Part shown: positions 52,783 through 63,184 of the stretch, one piece after another
How positions within the stretch are numbered: position 1 is the stretch's first letter
Layout: each line of letters starts with the position of its first letter
Source of the DNA: Nocardioides kongjuensis
GTDB taxonomy: Bacteria > Actinomycetota > Actinomycetes > Propionibacteriales > Nocardioidaceae
DNA: 64,000 nucleotides
Direction: 5' to 3'
NCBI RefSeq assembly: GCF_013409625.1
Contig: NZ_JACCBF010000001.1
Coordinates: 3,351,001 to 3,415,000, forward strand
Position numbers and translations under genes: made by a program
The notes under the pieces: generated by a model
Seen by the model: the letters and a program-made list of their open reading frames with translations, nothing else
The model's database searches: none
Told to the model about the DNA's origin: nothing

Positions 52783-52933
52783 CCCGGCAGGAACTGGCTC
52801 CCGACTTCCGCTGACCCGGCACAAAAGTGCAGCCGGATCGACGGATCGGAAGCCATCTTCTGCCGGGTCAGCGGGAAACGGGAGCCACCTCGCGCCGGGT
52901 CGGCGGGAAACGGGAGCCAGCTGGGGCCGGGTC
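52781..52933. repeat. nested inverted repeat at a convergent gene junction (family B, copy 2)
   Basis: GACCCGGCAGGAACTGGCTC (52781-52800) is identical to the left arm of copy 1. GAGCCAGCTGGGGCCGGGTC (52914-52933) is its imperfect complement. Between them are three further GACCCGGC-like units in alternating orientation (near 52813, 52861 and 52895). The element fills the whole gap between the last exported-protein gene and hspR, and overlaps both stop codons. Confidence 0.8.
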
Positions 52934-53363
52934 AGGGGTTGCGGCGCCACACGACGACGGACTGGCCGACGGCGGAGGCGGGCAGCGCGGGCAGGTTGCT
53001 CCGGGGCACGACGGGCCGCACGGCCGTCGCCTGGCGCAGGGCCTCGCGGGTCGCCTCGAGCTCGGCGGCCAGCTCGGCGTTGCGCGCCCGCAAGGCGGTG
53101 ACGGCGTTCTCGAGGTCGAGTATCCGCTTGACGCCCTCGATGCCGATGCCGGACGCGGTGAGGTCGGCGATCTCGCGCAGCCGCTCGATGTCGCGGTAGG
53201 AGTACCGCCGACCGCCGCCCCCCGTGCGGCCAGGCGTGATCAGCCCGACCCGCTCGTACGTCCGCAGCGTCTGCGGGTGCAGGCCGCTGAGCTGGGCCGC
53301 CACGCTGATGACGTAGACGGCCTCCTCCTCACCCGGAGGGCCCTGCGGCGGTCGGGCGGCCAT
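52932..53363 (-). CDS. hspR: heat-shock repressor HspR (MerR family)
   Basis: HspR binds HAIR sites and represses dnaK and clpB operons, with DnaK as co-repressor. The 143-residue protein has the MerR HTH YVISVAAQLSGLHPQTLRTY followed by ERVGLITPGRTGGGGRRYSY, then a leucine-rich coiled coil with GIGIEGVKRILDLENAV and a Pro-rich tail. Its ATG overlaps the dnaJ stop, so it is the last gene of the dnaK operon and self-regulated. Two HAIR sites in this window are its likely targets. Confidence 0.94.
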   Translation of the reverse strand: MAARPPQGPPGEEEAVYVISVAAQLSGLHPQTLRTYERVGLITPGRTGGGGRRYSYRDIERLREIADLTASGIGIEGVKRILDLENAVTALRARNAELAAELEATREALRQATAVRPVVPRSNLPALPASAVGQSVVVWRRNP

Positions 53364-54547
53364 CAGCTCGCGTCCTGGAACAGCCCGGAGCGCAGCCGGG
53401 TGTCGTCCGTGGCGGCGGCGTACGCCTCCAGGGCCTCCTTGGCCTCGGCGCCGAGGTTGCTCGGCACCTGGACCTCGACCGTCGCCAGCAGGTCGCCCCG
53501 CGTGCCGTCGGCCTTGGTGGCTCCCTTGCCGCGCACCCGGAAGGTGCGCCCGTTGGGGGTCCCGGCGGGTACCTTCAGGGTCACCGGGGCGCCGCCGAGG
53601 GTGGGGATCTTGATCTCCGCACCGAGGGCGAGCTCGGTGAACGACACGGGTACGTCGACCGTGAGGTGCTCGCCCTTGCGACCGAACACCCGGTGACCGG
53701 TGACCTTGACGGTGACGTAGAGGTCGCCGGCGGGGCCGCCGTTCTCGCCCGCACCGCCCTTGCCGCGCAGCCGGATCCGCTGGCCGTCCTTGACCCCGGC
53801 GGGGATCTTGGCCTGGATGGTCCGGGTGGCGCGGCCCTGGCCGGTGCCGTGACAGGTGGGGCAGGGGTCGTCGTAGACGAGCTGGCGTCCGCCACACGTC
53901 GGGCAGGTCTCGTTCATGGAGAACCCGCCGCCGACCGAGGCCGTGACGACACCGGCGCCGTCGCACGTCGGGCAGACGTGCGGCTGGGTGCCGGGCTTGC
54001 CGCCCGTGCCGTGGCAGGTCGCGCAGGCGCCGTCGGAGCTGACCCGCAGCGACACCGTGGCGCCCTCGAGCGCCTCGGTGAAGCCGATGGTCGCCGTCGT
54101 CTCCAGGTCGGCCCCGCGGGTCGCCCGCGGAGCGCGCGCCCGGGCCCGACCGCCCCCGCCGAACAGGTCGCCGAACAGGTCGCCGAAGCCACCGCCCCCA
54201 CCACCCGCACGGTCACGGAGGAGGTCCTCCACGTTGACGCTGCCACCGAAGCCACCGCCGAAGCCGCCGAAGCCCGCCCCGGCGGGGAACCCGCCGCGGC
54301 TGAACATCTCGCGGGCCTGGTCGTACTTCTTGCGCTTCTCGGCGTCACCGATGACGTCGTACGCCTCGGCCACGGCCTTGAACTTGTCGTGCTTCGCGGT
54401 GTCGTCGGGGTGCGAGTCGGGGTGGTTGGCGCGCGCGAGCTTGCGGTAGGCCTTCTTGATCTCGTCCTGCGACGCGGTCTTGGCGACCCCGAGCTCCTTG
54501 TAGAAGTCCTTGGTCGCCCAGTCGGACCGGATCCCGTCGTCACTCAT
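53363..54547 (-). CDS. dnaJ: co-chaperone DnaJ
   Basis: The 394-residue protein has the J domain with HPD (ARANHPDSHPDD), then a Gly/Phe-rich linker, then the zinc region with four repeats: CATCHGTG, CPTCDGAG, CPTCGGRQ and CPTCHGTG. The third repeat departs from C-x-x-C-x-G-x-G but keeps its cysteines. The C-terminal substrate-binding domains follow. DnaJ delivers substrates to DnaK and stimulates its ATPase. The gene follows grpE by 36 bases. Confidence 0.97.
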   Translation of the reverse strand: MSDDGIRSDWATKDFYKELGVAKTASQDEIKKAYRKLARANHPDSHPDDTAKHDKFKAVAEAYDVIGDAEKRKKYDQAREMFSRGGFPAGAGFGGFGGGFGGSVNVEDLLRDRAGGGGGGFGDLFGDLFGGGGRARARAPRATRGADLETTATIGFTEALEGATVSLRVSSDGACATCHGTGGKPGTQPHVCPTCDGAGVVTASVGGGFSMNETCPTCGGRQLVYDDPCPTCHGTGQGRATRTIQAKIPAGVKDGQRIRLRGKGGAGENGGPAGDLYVTVKVTGHRVFGRKGEHLTVDVPVSFTELALGAEIKIPTLGGAPVTLKVPAGTPNGRTFRVRGKGATKADGTRGDLLATVEVQVPSNLGAEAKEALEAYAAATDDTRLRSGLFQDAS

Positions 54548-54583
54548 CGCACACCTCCCTCCTCGTCGTGTCTGTCTGTCTCA

Positions 54584-55137
54584 TCAAGCGGGGTCGACCA
54601 CCAGCACCTGTGCTGCGCGGACCACCCGGTCACCGATCTTGTAGCCGGCCTTCGCGATCACCTTGCACGTGGTCACCTCGACCTCGGCGTCGGTGCCGAT
54701 GTGCGAGAGCGCCTCGTGGATGGTGGGGTCGAACGCGTCCCCGACCTCGCCGAACTTCACCAGGCCCAGCCCGGCGACCACGCGCTCGAGCTGCTCGGCC
54801 GTGGCCTTGAAGCCACCCTCGAGCGGCTCGTGCTCGCGCGCCCGGTCGATCGTGTCGAGCACGTCGATGATCGGGGTGAGCGCGGCGTACGTCGCGTTCT
54901 CACGCAGCAGCTCGCGGTCCCGCTCGACCCGGCGCTTGTAGTTGAGGAACTCCGCCTGCAGGCGCTGCAGGTCGAGGGTCCGCTCCTCGAGCTCCATCTT
55001 GGTGACGGTCAGCTCGTCGGCCTCGGCCTCGGCGGCCGGTGCCTCGGGGGCTGCGGCCGACTCGGGCTCGTCGCCCTCGGGCGAGGGAGCCGCAGTCTCC
55101 TGCAGCTCCCCCTCCTCCGGGTTGAGGTTGTCCTCGG

Positions 55138-55141
<4 letters not shown>
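54584..55141 (-). CDS. grpE: nucleotide exchange factor GrpE
   Basis: GrpE releases ADP from DnaK. The 185-residue protein has an acidic N-terminus, a long coiled coil ([20 protein letters not shown], then [16 protein letters not shown]) and the beta-domain with [11 protein letters not shown] and [15 protein letters not shown]. The start is GTG 55141, overlapping the dnaK stop (GTGA). Confidence 0.96.
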
Positions 55142-56997
<1,856 letters not shown>

Positions 56998-57038
56998 GTG
57001 TGTTTCTCCCTCTGTGCTGAAGATCTGGATTCAAGTTA

Positions 57039-57059
57039 GTTGAGCCGGATGGACTCAAG
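57039..57059. promoter_or_regulatory. HAIR (HspR operator) upstream of dnaK
   Basis: GTTGAGC (57039-57045), a 7-base spacer and ACTCAAG (57053-57059) match the HAIR consensus CTTGAGT-N7-ACTCAAG at 12 of 14 arm positions. A further half-site TTCAAGT lies just beyond, at 57030-57036. It sits 42 bp before the dnaK start, as expected for HspR repression. Confidence 0.88.
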
Positions 57060-57138
57060 TCTGACACAGGGCACAACGGGCGGCCACCGGGGGTTGTTCC
57101 CGGCTGCACGAACAATCTTCAGCGGGTCCGGCGGCCCG

Positions 57139-57390
57139 TCAGGGCAGCACGCCGTCGACCTGCGTGGTCGCCCCGGAGGGATCCCGCGTCCCGGGCGCCT
57201 GGATCACCGGCGGCGGTGCCGGGGTCGGCTCCGGAACGTCCGCCGGGAGCGGCCCGTGACGGCCCTGCACGCTCACCAGGAAGCCGAAGACGACCGCCAG
57301 CACGGCTGCAGCCGCCTCGGCCGCCGTCAACCCGGCGAGGACCTGCAACCGGTGCCGGCGCTCGCGCTCGACCCGATCCACGGATCCCAC
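57139..57390 (-). CDS. small single-pass membrane protein (hypothetical)
   Basis: This 83-residue protein from GTG 57390 has a basic start (VERERRHRLQVLAG), one helix at about residues 18-38 (LTAAEAAAAVLAVVFGFLVS) and a Pro-rich outer tail (EPTPAPPPVIQAPGTRD). GAGGAG lies directly upstream; GTG 57381 is an alternative. No family was recognised. It is divergent from the LuxR gene at 57528. Confidence 0.6.
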   Translation of the reverse strand: MGSVDRVERERRHRLQVLAGLTAAEAAAAVLAVVFGFLVSVQGRHGPLPADVPEPTPAPPPVIQAPGTRDPSGATTQVDGVLP

Positions 57391-57527
57391 TCTCCTCGGC
57401 CAGGGCGCGTTGTCATCCCCCAGAAGCGCGCAATCGGGTGCCGACCCCGGGTTCCCGGGGCTTCCCGGGGACAGCCCCGGGGCCCTACCCTCGAAGGGCG
57501 AGGGACCACGCACCGAGGGGATGTGCC

Positions 57528-59087
57528 GTGAGCCCGGAGCAGGAAGCCCGTCGCACCGCGATGTGGACCCGGATCAGCCGGGGCGAGCTGAACGCCGCCG
57601 CCACCGACGCCCGGCTGCTGCTGGAGTCGACCCCCGATCCGCGGGTGCACGCCGAGCTGCACGCCGCCCTGGGGCTGGTCCTGCAGCGGGTCGGCCGGAT
57701 CGCGGAGTCGCGCGACGCGTTCGCGCTGGCCGCCGCGCTGGCCGCGGAGCAGCCCGGCGAGCAGGCGTCGTACGTCGCCGACGAGGCGGGCTCCCGCTTC
57801 CTGCTGGGCGACCTCGCGGGAGCGGCGCAGGCGGCCGACCGGGCCCGCGGGCTCGGGGAGCAGCACGGCAACCGGTTCGCGGCGTGCGAGGCGCTCAACA
57901 CCCAGGCCGCGATCGCGTTGAGCGAGGGCCGCCCGGCCGACGCGCTGCGGCTCACCAAGATGGGCATCGCGCTGCAGGCCGCGGAGCGCCAGAGCTCCGG
58001 CGGCGGGCCGCTCTCGCACCTCTACCACGGGCTGGCACTGGTCGAGCTCGACCGCTTCGCCGACGCCGAGGCGGCCTTCGGCGAGGGACTGCTCCGCAGC
58101 AACGCGGCGGGGTCGACGGGCCAGGTCGCCTGGTACCACGCGATGCGCGGGCTGGCCCGCTACCTCAACGGCCGCTGGGACGAGGCGGTCGTCGACGGCC
58201 ACCTGGCGCTCGACGGCGCCCGGTCCGCCGGCACCCTGATCGCCCGGCCGGTCGCCGCGGCGGTCGTCGCCCTCGTGGAGGCGTTGCGCGGCAACGTGAG
58301 CACGGCACAGCGGCACGTCCGGCCGGTCGAGGGCGGGCTCACCGTGCTCGGGCTGCCCGGGGAGGACTGGCTGTCGATGGCCAGGGCAGCGGCGGCACCG
58401 GAGCACCGGACGGGCTACACCGCACTCACCGAGGGCTGGCTGCACACCCGGCGGACGCCGTACTTCCTCAGCTGGCGCTCGCTCGCGCCGGCGCTGGTCA
58501 GCCAGGCGGTCCGGTACGACGACCACGAGCTCGCCTGCGCGGTCACCGCCAGCGCGGAGGCCGGGGCGGCAGCCGCGCCGGGCATCGGCTCCGCCCAGGG
58601 CGCCGCACTGCGCTGCCGGGCCCTGCTCGACGCCGACCCGGAGGCGGCGCGGGCCGCGATGGCGGCACTGCGGGAGGCGGGCCGCCCGTTCGCGCTCGGC
58701 CTGGCCTGCCTCGACGCTGCTCTCCTGCTCGGCGCCCGCGGCCACCGGCACGACGCGCAGGCGGCGGTGCGCGAGGCGGCCGACGCGTTCAGCGGCCTGC
58801 GCGCGACGCCGTGGCTGGCCCGGGCCGGCCGGGCCCTGCTGCGGCTGCCCGCCGACGACGGGCCCGCCGCCGACAGGGAGCCCGTCGGCTGGGCGCAGCT
58901 GACCAGCGCCGAGCGCGAGGTCGCGCGCCGGGTGGCGCAGGGACTCACCAACCCGGAGATCGCCCGCGAGCTGGTGGTCTCGCCGCGGACCGTGCAGACC
59001 CACGCGTCGCACGTCTACGCCAAGCTCGGCGTCAGCTCGCGGGTGCAGCTCACCGCGGTCCTGCACCGCCACGGGCTGGACCGCTGA
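57528..59087 (+). CDS. LuxR-family regulator with helical-repeat sensor domain (1)
   Basis: The 519-residue protein starts VSPEQEARRTAMWTRISRGE (GTG 57528, GAGGGG 7 bases upstream). About 430 residues of TPR-like helical repeats come first (VHAELHAALGLVLQRVGRIA). The LuxR/GerE HTH is at the C-terminus: LTSAEREVARRVAQGLTNPE, then IARELVVSPRTVQTHASHVY and AKLGVSSRVQL. No ATPase (Walker) motif is present, unlike MalT/LAL regulators. It probably binds a ligand or protein through the repeats. It is similar in plan to the regulator at 59728-61275. Confidence 0.88.
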   Translation: MSPEQEARRTAMWTRISRGELNAAATDARLLLESTPDPRVHAELHAALGLVLQRVGRIAESRDAFALAAALAAEQPGEQASYVADEAGSRFLLGDLAGAAQAADRARGLGEQHGNRFAACEALNTQAAIALSEGRPADALRLTKMGIALQAAERQSSGGGPLSHLYHGLALVELDRFADAEAAFGEGLLRSNAAGSTGQVAWYHAMRGLARYLNGRWDEAVVDGHLALDGARSAGTLIARPVAAAVVALVEALRGNVSTAQRHVRPVEGGLTVLGLPGEDWLSMARAAAAPEHRTGYTALTEGWLHTRRTPYFLSWRSLAPALVSQAVRYDDHELACAVTASAEAGAAAAPGIGSAQGAALRCRALLDADPEAARAAMAALREAGRPFALGLACLDAALLLGARGHRHDAQAAVREAADAFSGLRATPWLARAGRALLRLPADDGPAADREPVGWAQLTSAEREVARRVAQGLTNPEIARELVVSPRTVQTHASHVYAKLGVSSRVQLTAVLHRHGLDR

Positions 59088-59177
59088 GCGTCCCAGTTCA
59101 GCCAGTTGGCGGATGTCGGGCCGGCCCCGGCCGGAGGACGGTCGGGTGACCAGCCCGACCGACGAGGAGCTCCCGCC

Positions 59178-59735
59178 ATGCGCCACCACCCCGTGCCCGA
59201 GCCGCACCACTCCACCACCCAGCTGCGATGGGAGGAGGTGCACCGCCGCAGTCGCGTCCTGCGCCGGATCATCGACTCGGGGCGGATCGACTTCGACGAC
59301 CTCGAGACCCGCGCCGTGTTCGCGGACCGTGACGAGCTCGTGCGCGCGCTCTTCCAGCAGTGGGCGACCCTGATCGGCGCCAGCGTGGACCTCGCCCTCG
59401 AGGTCGGCGAGGTGACGAACGCCAGTGAGACCCTGTGCTCGGCGCACCGGGCGGCGCTGCGGCGCGCACCTGAGCTGTACCGCCTGGTCACCGAGGAGGC
59501 GACCACCCCGCTCGGCGCCCGGCTGCTGGAGCACGAGAACCTCCGCCTCGCGTACGCCGTCGGCCTGGCCACGCCCGGCACCTCGACGCACGACGCGGCG
59601 ACCCAGGTCGCGGAGCTGCTCGCGTCCGTCGCCCGCCCGGGCATGCGGCGCAAGCCGTCGTGGCTGCGGGTCGCCGGCGACTGGCTGCGGGGCCGGGAGC
59701 CCGAGACCAACGACGTGCAGGCCCTGCTCAGCTGA
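59178..59735 (+). CDS. hypothetical protein between two LuxR regulators
   Basis: The 185-residue protein starts MRHHPVPEPHHSTTQLRWEE, with GAGGAG 9 bases upstream. It is mostly helical and charged, with RRIIDSGRIDFDDLETRAVF and ALFQQWATLIGASVDLALEV. A 25-residue His/Pro-rich N-terminus could bind metal. No known family is recognised and no membrane segment is present. Its stop overlaps the end of the converging LuxR gene by 8 bases. The upstream region shares an 11-mer with the other regulator's upstream region. Confidence 0.65.
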   Translation: MRHHPVPEPHHSTTQLRWEEVHRRSRVLRRIIDSGRIDFDDLETRAVFADRDELVRALFQQWATLIGASVDLALEVGEVTNASETLCSAHRAALRRAPELYRLVTEEATTPLGARLLEHENLRLAYAVGLATPGTSTHDAATQVAELLASVARPGMRRKPSWLRVAGDWLRGREPETNDVQALLS

Positions 59736-61275
59736 GGCCCGCGAACAGCCCGGCCAGCTGGACCCGGCCAGACACACCGCACTTGCGGCAGGCGCTGGCC
59801 AGCTGGGTCTGCACGGTCCGGGGCGAGGTGCCGAGCTCGGCGGCGATCCGGGAGTTCGACAGCCCCTGGATCGCCAGCCGGACGGCGCGGGTCTCACCCG
59901 GGCTCAGCAGGTGCCACGGCCCCGACGGCGCCGCCGGCCGGGCGGGGCTGCCGGCGACCGCCGCGTCGACGAGCAGCCGGGCGACCTCGGCGCTCCACAC
60001 CGTCGCCCCGAGCCGGTGGAACACGGTGGCGGCCTCCTGCAGCGCTGCCACCCGGTCCTCGGTGCGCAGTGCCGTCGACGCGGCCGCGACGCAACCGAAG
60101 GCCAGCGGCAGCGGGCGTCCGACGGTGCGGAGCAGGTCGAGCCCCGCCAGCAGGGCGAGCGGGTCACCGGCGACGGTGGCGGCGCAGCACTGCGCCGTGG
60201 CGCGGGCGCTCGCGGTCCCCGCGGTGGCCGCGGCGGCCCCGACCCGGGCACTGACCACCTCGGCCAGCGCCCGGTCCCCGCGCTCCATCGCCAGCACGAC
60301 CAGCGGGTGCGCGAACACCTTCCAGGCCAGCAGGCTCGGCATCCCCCGCAGCCGGAACCAGGCGTCGCGCAGGGCGTCGTACCGCTCACCGGCGTCGTCG
60401 GTCGAGGCCGCCGCCGCCAGCGCCACCCACTCCTCGCCGAGCCCGGCACCGGGACCGAGGCGGTGGGACCTGGCCTGCTCGATCAGGGTGCGGGCGGTGG
60501 TGACGTTGCCGCGCAGGCCCTCCATGCAGGCGCTGATCCCCCACGCCAGTGGCCGCGCGGCCAGGGCGCCGGTGCGGTCGGCGTGCTCGATCGACCGGGC
60601 CGCCTCGTCGCGCGCCTCGGCCCAGTGCCCGTCGATGAAGTGCAGCATCGCCTGGGAGGCGAGGTACCAGGCCAGCTGCCCGGTGTCGCCCTCCTCCTCC
60701 GCGATCGCGACCCCGCGCGCGATCGCGACGTGCGCCTCCTCCATCCGGTCCAGCTCGGCCAGCGCCATCGCGAGCAGGACGTGCGCCGTCGAGCGGTACT
60801 CCGCCTGGCCGACCCCGTCGTTGCCGTACGCCGTCGCGTCGGTCGCCAGCGCGAGCGCCGCCTCGAGCTGGCCCCGCCCCAGGTGCACCGCCGCGAGGGT
60901 GGTCCGGGCCTGCCGGACGGCGATCTCGACGCCGTGCTCCGCCCCGAGCCGGTCGGCCTCCAGCGCCTCGCGCTCGGCCCGGTCCAGGTCACCGCCCAGC
61001 ACGCTCGACAGCGAGCCGAACGCCAGCACCAGCGCGAGGTCCGGTGGCGAGCCCTCGACCAGGACCGCGGCCCGCGCGAACTGGTCGCGCGAGTCGGCCA
61101 TCAGCCCGACCCGCTGCATCATCAGCCCCAGCACCGCCTCGACCCGGCCCCGCTGCACCGGGTCCGCACTCATGATGAGCAGCCGGGTCGCGACGGCGTA
61201 CGCGCGATCGAACTCGCCGGCCTGGACGTGCAGCCACAGCGCGAGCTCCTGGTCGTCCGCAGGCTCGTCCGTCAT
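59728..61275 (-). CDS. LuxR-family regulator with helical-repeat sensor domain (2)
   Basis: The 515-residue protein starts MTDEPADDQELALWLHVQAG, with GGGAGG 5-6 bases upstream. TPR-like repeats (RGRVEAVLGLMMQRVGLMAD, QLAWYLASQAMLHFIDGHWA) precede a C-terminal LuxR HTH (LSPGETRAVRLAIQGLSNSR, then IAAELGTSPRTVQTQLASAC). The arrangement and several blocks match regulator 1, so the two are paralogues that now face each other across a hypothetical gene. Confidence 0.87.
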   Translation of the reverse strand: MTDEPADDQELALWLHVQAGEFDRAYAVATRLLIMSADPVQRGRVEAVLGLMMQRVGLMADSRDQFARAAVLVEGSPPDLALVLAFGSLSSVLGGDLDRAEREALEADRLGAEHGVEIAVRQARTTLAAVHLGRGQLEAALALATDATAYGNDGVGQAEYRSTAHVLLAMALAELDRMEEAHVAIARGVAIAEEEGDTGQLAWYLASQAMLHFIDGHWAEARDEAARSIEHADRTGALAARPLAWGISACMEGLRGNVTTARTLIEQARSHRLGPGAGLGEEWVALAAAASTDDAGERYDALRDAWFRLRGMPSLLAWKVFAHPLVVLAMERGDRALAEVVSARVGAAAATAGTASARATAQCCAATVAGDPLALLAGLDLLRTVGRPLPLAFGCVAAASTALRTEDRVAALQEAATVFHRLGATVWSAEVARLLVDAAVAGSPARPAAPSGPWHLLSPGETRAVRLAIQGLSNSRIAAELGTSPRTVQTQLASACRKCGVSGRVQLAGLFAGLS

Positions 61276-61399
61276 CCGCGCCTCCCCCATGTGTGCGGGC
61301 GGCCCGAGCCGTCCTCCCATGGTGCGCCCCCGCGACGGCCCGCACCAAGCAAGGCGTCCTCAGAAGGACTACGCCGGTTGGCGGATGCGGCGAAGGACC

Positions 61400-61510
61400 A
61401 GTTTCACCGGCCGGCCGGTGAAACTCGCGCTTGGACGAGGAAGCATCGTCGTCCAAGCACCAGTTTTGTCGTCCCACCGTCAGTTTCACCGGCCGGCCGG
61501 TGAAACTGAC
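61400..61510. repeat. palindromic repeat cluster upstream of a LuxR gene (family A, copy 2)
   Basis: Palindrome A with half-site AGTTTCACCGGCC (61400-61425) is followed by imperfect palindrome B (61429-61458, half-site GCTTGGACGAGGAAG), then CCAGTTTTGTCGTCC, then a second palindrome A with half-site GTCAGTTTCACCGGCC, perfect over 32 bp (61479-61510). The order A-B-spacer matches the single copy at 21023-21086. The B stems differ from that copy by paired changes, GCTGGG/CCCAGC there and GCTTGG/CCAAGC here. The region 61276-61572 has no recognised gene. Confidence 0.87.
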
Positions 61511-61572
61511 ACGTCGTCACCTGGCGAGCCGGGCGCGGGGAGGCGTCGAGCGGGGCGAGCGCTCGGCCGGAC

Positions 61573-62187
61573 TCAGCCGACGGTGACGCTGATCTCGTTG
61601 CTCACGGTGCCGGTGTCGCGGTCGACGACGCGGAACCTGTTGACGCCGCTGACGCCGGTGAAGATGTAGCTGGAGAAGGTGCCGTTGGTGACGCCGACGC
61701 TGGCCGGGAAGTCGGCCCAGTCGCCGTTCTCGAAGCGCTGGACGAACAAGATCGCGCCCTCGCCGCCCGGGTAGACCCCGCTGAAGTAGATCCGCTCGCC
61801 GCTGGCGACCGTGGTCGCGAGGGCCTGCAGCGAGATCTGGCCGGCGCCCGCGCTCTCGCTGGGCATCTCGGTGGTGGGCTCGTCCTCCGGCAGCTCGGTG
61901 CTGTCGTCGGTGCCCGCCGGCTCGTCAGGGTCCTCGGTGTGCAGGGTGACGAGCGGGCCCGTGGCCTCGTCGGTCTCGACCGGCGTGGGCAGGTACATCG
62001 ACTGGTGCACGGTGGAGCGCGCCGAGGAGTCCCCGTCGCCACCACCGAGGCCGAGCACCTTGGTGCCGACGAGAGTGACGAGCGCGAGGACCAGGCCGAC
62101 GCCCAGCGCGACCGCGACCAGCGCCACCAGCCCGTTGACGACGGGACGTTCGCCAGGGTGCTGCTGCTGGTCGCTCACCCGCCCCAT
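61573..62187 (-). CDS. membrane-anchored protein with C-terminal Ig-like/beta domain (hypothetical)
   Basis: The 204-residue protein starts MGRVSDQQQHPGERPVVNGL and has one helix (LVALVAVALGVGLVLALVTL), an acidic Pro/Thr-rich linker (EDPDEPAGTDDSTELPEDEP) and a beta-rich C-terminal domain with SGERIYFSGVYPGGEGAILF and GVNRFRVVDRDTGTVSNEIS, which looks like an Ig-like fold. No enzymatic motif is visible. The start is ATG 62187; GTG 62178 is an alternative. It follows the SnoaL-like gene on the same strand. Confidence 0.7.
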   Translation of the reverse strand: MGRVSDQQQHPGERPVVNGLVALVAVALGVGLVLALVTLVGTKVLGLGGGDGDSSARSTVHQSMYLPTPVETDEATGPLVTLHTEDPDEPAGTDDSTELPEDEPTTEMPSESAGAGQISLQALATTVASGERIYFSGVYPGGEGAILFVQRFENGDWADFPASVGVTNGTFSSYIFTGVSGVNRFRVVDRDTGTVSNEISVTVG

Positions 62188-62208
62188 TGTCCAGACGGGT
62201 CCCAGAAA

Positions 62209-62640
62209 TCAGAAACCGCGCGTCCAGACGACCTGCTCGTGGAGCCGGCGCGAGCGCCAGCCGTCCGTCGTGCGCACGAAGGCGTGGCGGTACAACCCGC
62301 CCACCTCGACCACGCGCTCGCCACCCTTGCCGTCGGCGATGCGCATCGGGTTGTGGAAGTACGCCGCGACCGCGGCCTCGTCGCCGGAGTCGTCGAACTC
62401 GTACGAGATCTGGCCGAGCATGTGGATCCGGTGCGTCGAGAAGCCGGGCAGCGCCTCGGCCAGCCACGCCTTGACCGCCGGGTAGGCGTCGGCGACGCCG
62501 CCGCTCTCGGTGTAGTCGATCTGCGCGTCGGGGGTGAAGACCGTGTCGAGCCGGTCGAAGTCGCCCTCGTCGACGGCGAGGGTGTAGCGGGTGATCGCGT
62601 CGGCGATCTCGGCGCGGTCGATCAGCTGTTGCAGCTCCAC
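62209..62640 (-). CDS. SnoaL/NTF2-like protein
   Basis: The 143-residue protein starts VELQQLIDRAEIADAITRYT. Helix 1 followed by LAVDEGDFDRLDTVFTPDAQ with IDYTESGG is the NTF2/SnoaL pattern, with an aspartate and tyrosine that often line the pocket. The end GLYRHAFVRTTDGWRSRRLH is the last strand pair. Family members bind steroids or aromatic ligands or act as dehydratases/isomerases. Location beside the KstR-type operon suggests steroid or aromatic catabolism; the exact reaction is unknown. Confidence 0.82.
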   Translation of the reverse strand: MELQQLIDRAEIADAITRYTLAVDEGDFDRLDTVFTPDAQIDYTESGGVADAYPAVKAWLAEALPGFSTHRIHMLGQISYEFDDSGDEAAVAAYFHNPMRIADGKGGERVVEVGGLYRHAFVRTTDGWRSRRLHEQVVWTRGF

Positions 62641-62652
62641 GGGTCTCCTCGG

Positions 62653-63138
62653 TCAGCGGGGCTCGAGGACGACGACCGGGATCTCCCGGTCCGTCCAGGC
62701 CTGGTAGTTGTCGAAGTCGGCGTACAGCTCGACCAGGCGCGGCCACAGCGCTGCGCGCTCGTCGGGCCCGGCGACCCGGGCGCGCACCGCGCGGCTGCGC
62801 TCCCCCGGTACGGCGACCGTGGTGTCGGGGTTCGCGACGAGGTTGTGCAGCCACTGCGGGTTCCTCGGCAGCCCGCCCTGGGACGCGACGACGACCAGGT
62901 CCGGTCCGTCGGCGAGGTAGAGCAGCGGGGTGGTGAACCGGGTGCCGCTCCGGCGGCCGACGTGGTCGAGCAGGAGCACCGGCACCGGCTTCCTCCAGCC
63001 CGCTCCGATCCGCCAGGTGGAACCGAGTCGCCCGTTGGTCAGCCGGTAGATGGCAACGTTCGCCTTGGCGCCGTACTTGATGACCTTCGCGACGATCGGC
63101 TTGTCGAGGCCGTCGGGCTTCGGCTTGGTCGCTGCCAT
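62653..63138 (-). CDS. deazaflavin (F420)-dependent nitroreductase-family protein
   Basis: The 161-residue protein has WRKPVPVLLLDHVGRRSGTR followed by FTTPLLYLADGPDLVVVASQ and GGLPRNPQWLHNLVANPDTT, the Ddn/DUF385 fingerprint (L-x-x-x-G-R-K-S-G, then R-x-x-P, then G-x-x-x-x-P-x-W-x-x-N-L). This family binds F420 and reduces quinones, steroids or nitro-compounds. The start is ATG 63138; GTG 63147 is an alternative. It diverges from an F420/FMN-type gene across the second KstR-type operator. Confidence 0.88.
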   Translation of the reverse strand: MAATKPKPDGLDKPIVAKVIKYGAKANVAIYRLTNGRLGSTWRIGAGWRKPVPVLLLDHVGRRSGTRFTTPLLYLADGPDLVVVASQGGLPRNPQWLHNLVANPDTTVAVPGERSRAVRARVAGPDERAALWPRLVELYADFDNYQAWTDREIPVVVLEPR

Positions 63139-63159
63139 GGGACTCACTCTGGCACAGAT

Positions 63160-63175
63160 CTAGAACACGTTCTAG
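63160..63175. promoter_or_regulatory. KstR-type operator between divergent oxidoreductase genes
   Basis: CTAGAAC and GTTCTAG are perfect inverted arms around AC. The core TAGAACACGTTCTA fits TnnAACnnGTTnnA. The 16-bp site is the reverse complement of the one at 13988-14003. It lies in the 46-bp gap between the start codons of the divergent genes (63138 and 63185), so one KstR-like repressor could close both promoters. Confidence 0.8.
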
Positions 63176-63184
63176 TGTGGGCTC

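Noticed and set aside
53363..54547. Loss of function in DnaJ because of the irregular third zinc repeat (CPTCGGRQ).
   Set aside because: All eight cysteines remain, and this repeat variant is common in actinobacterial DnaJ.
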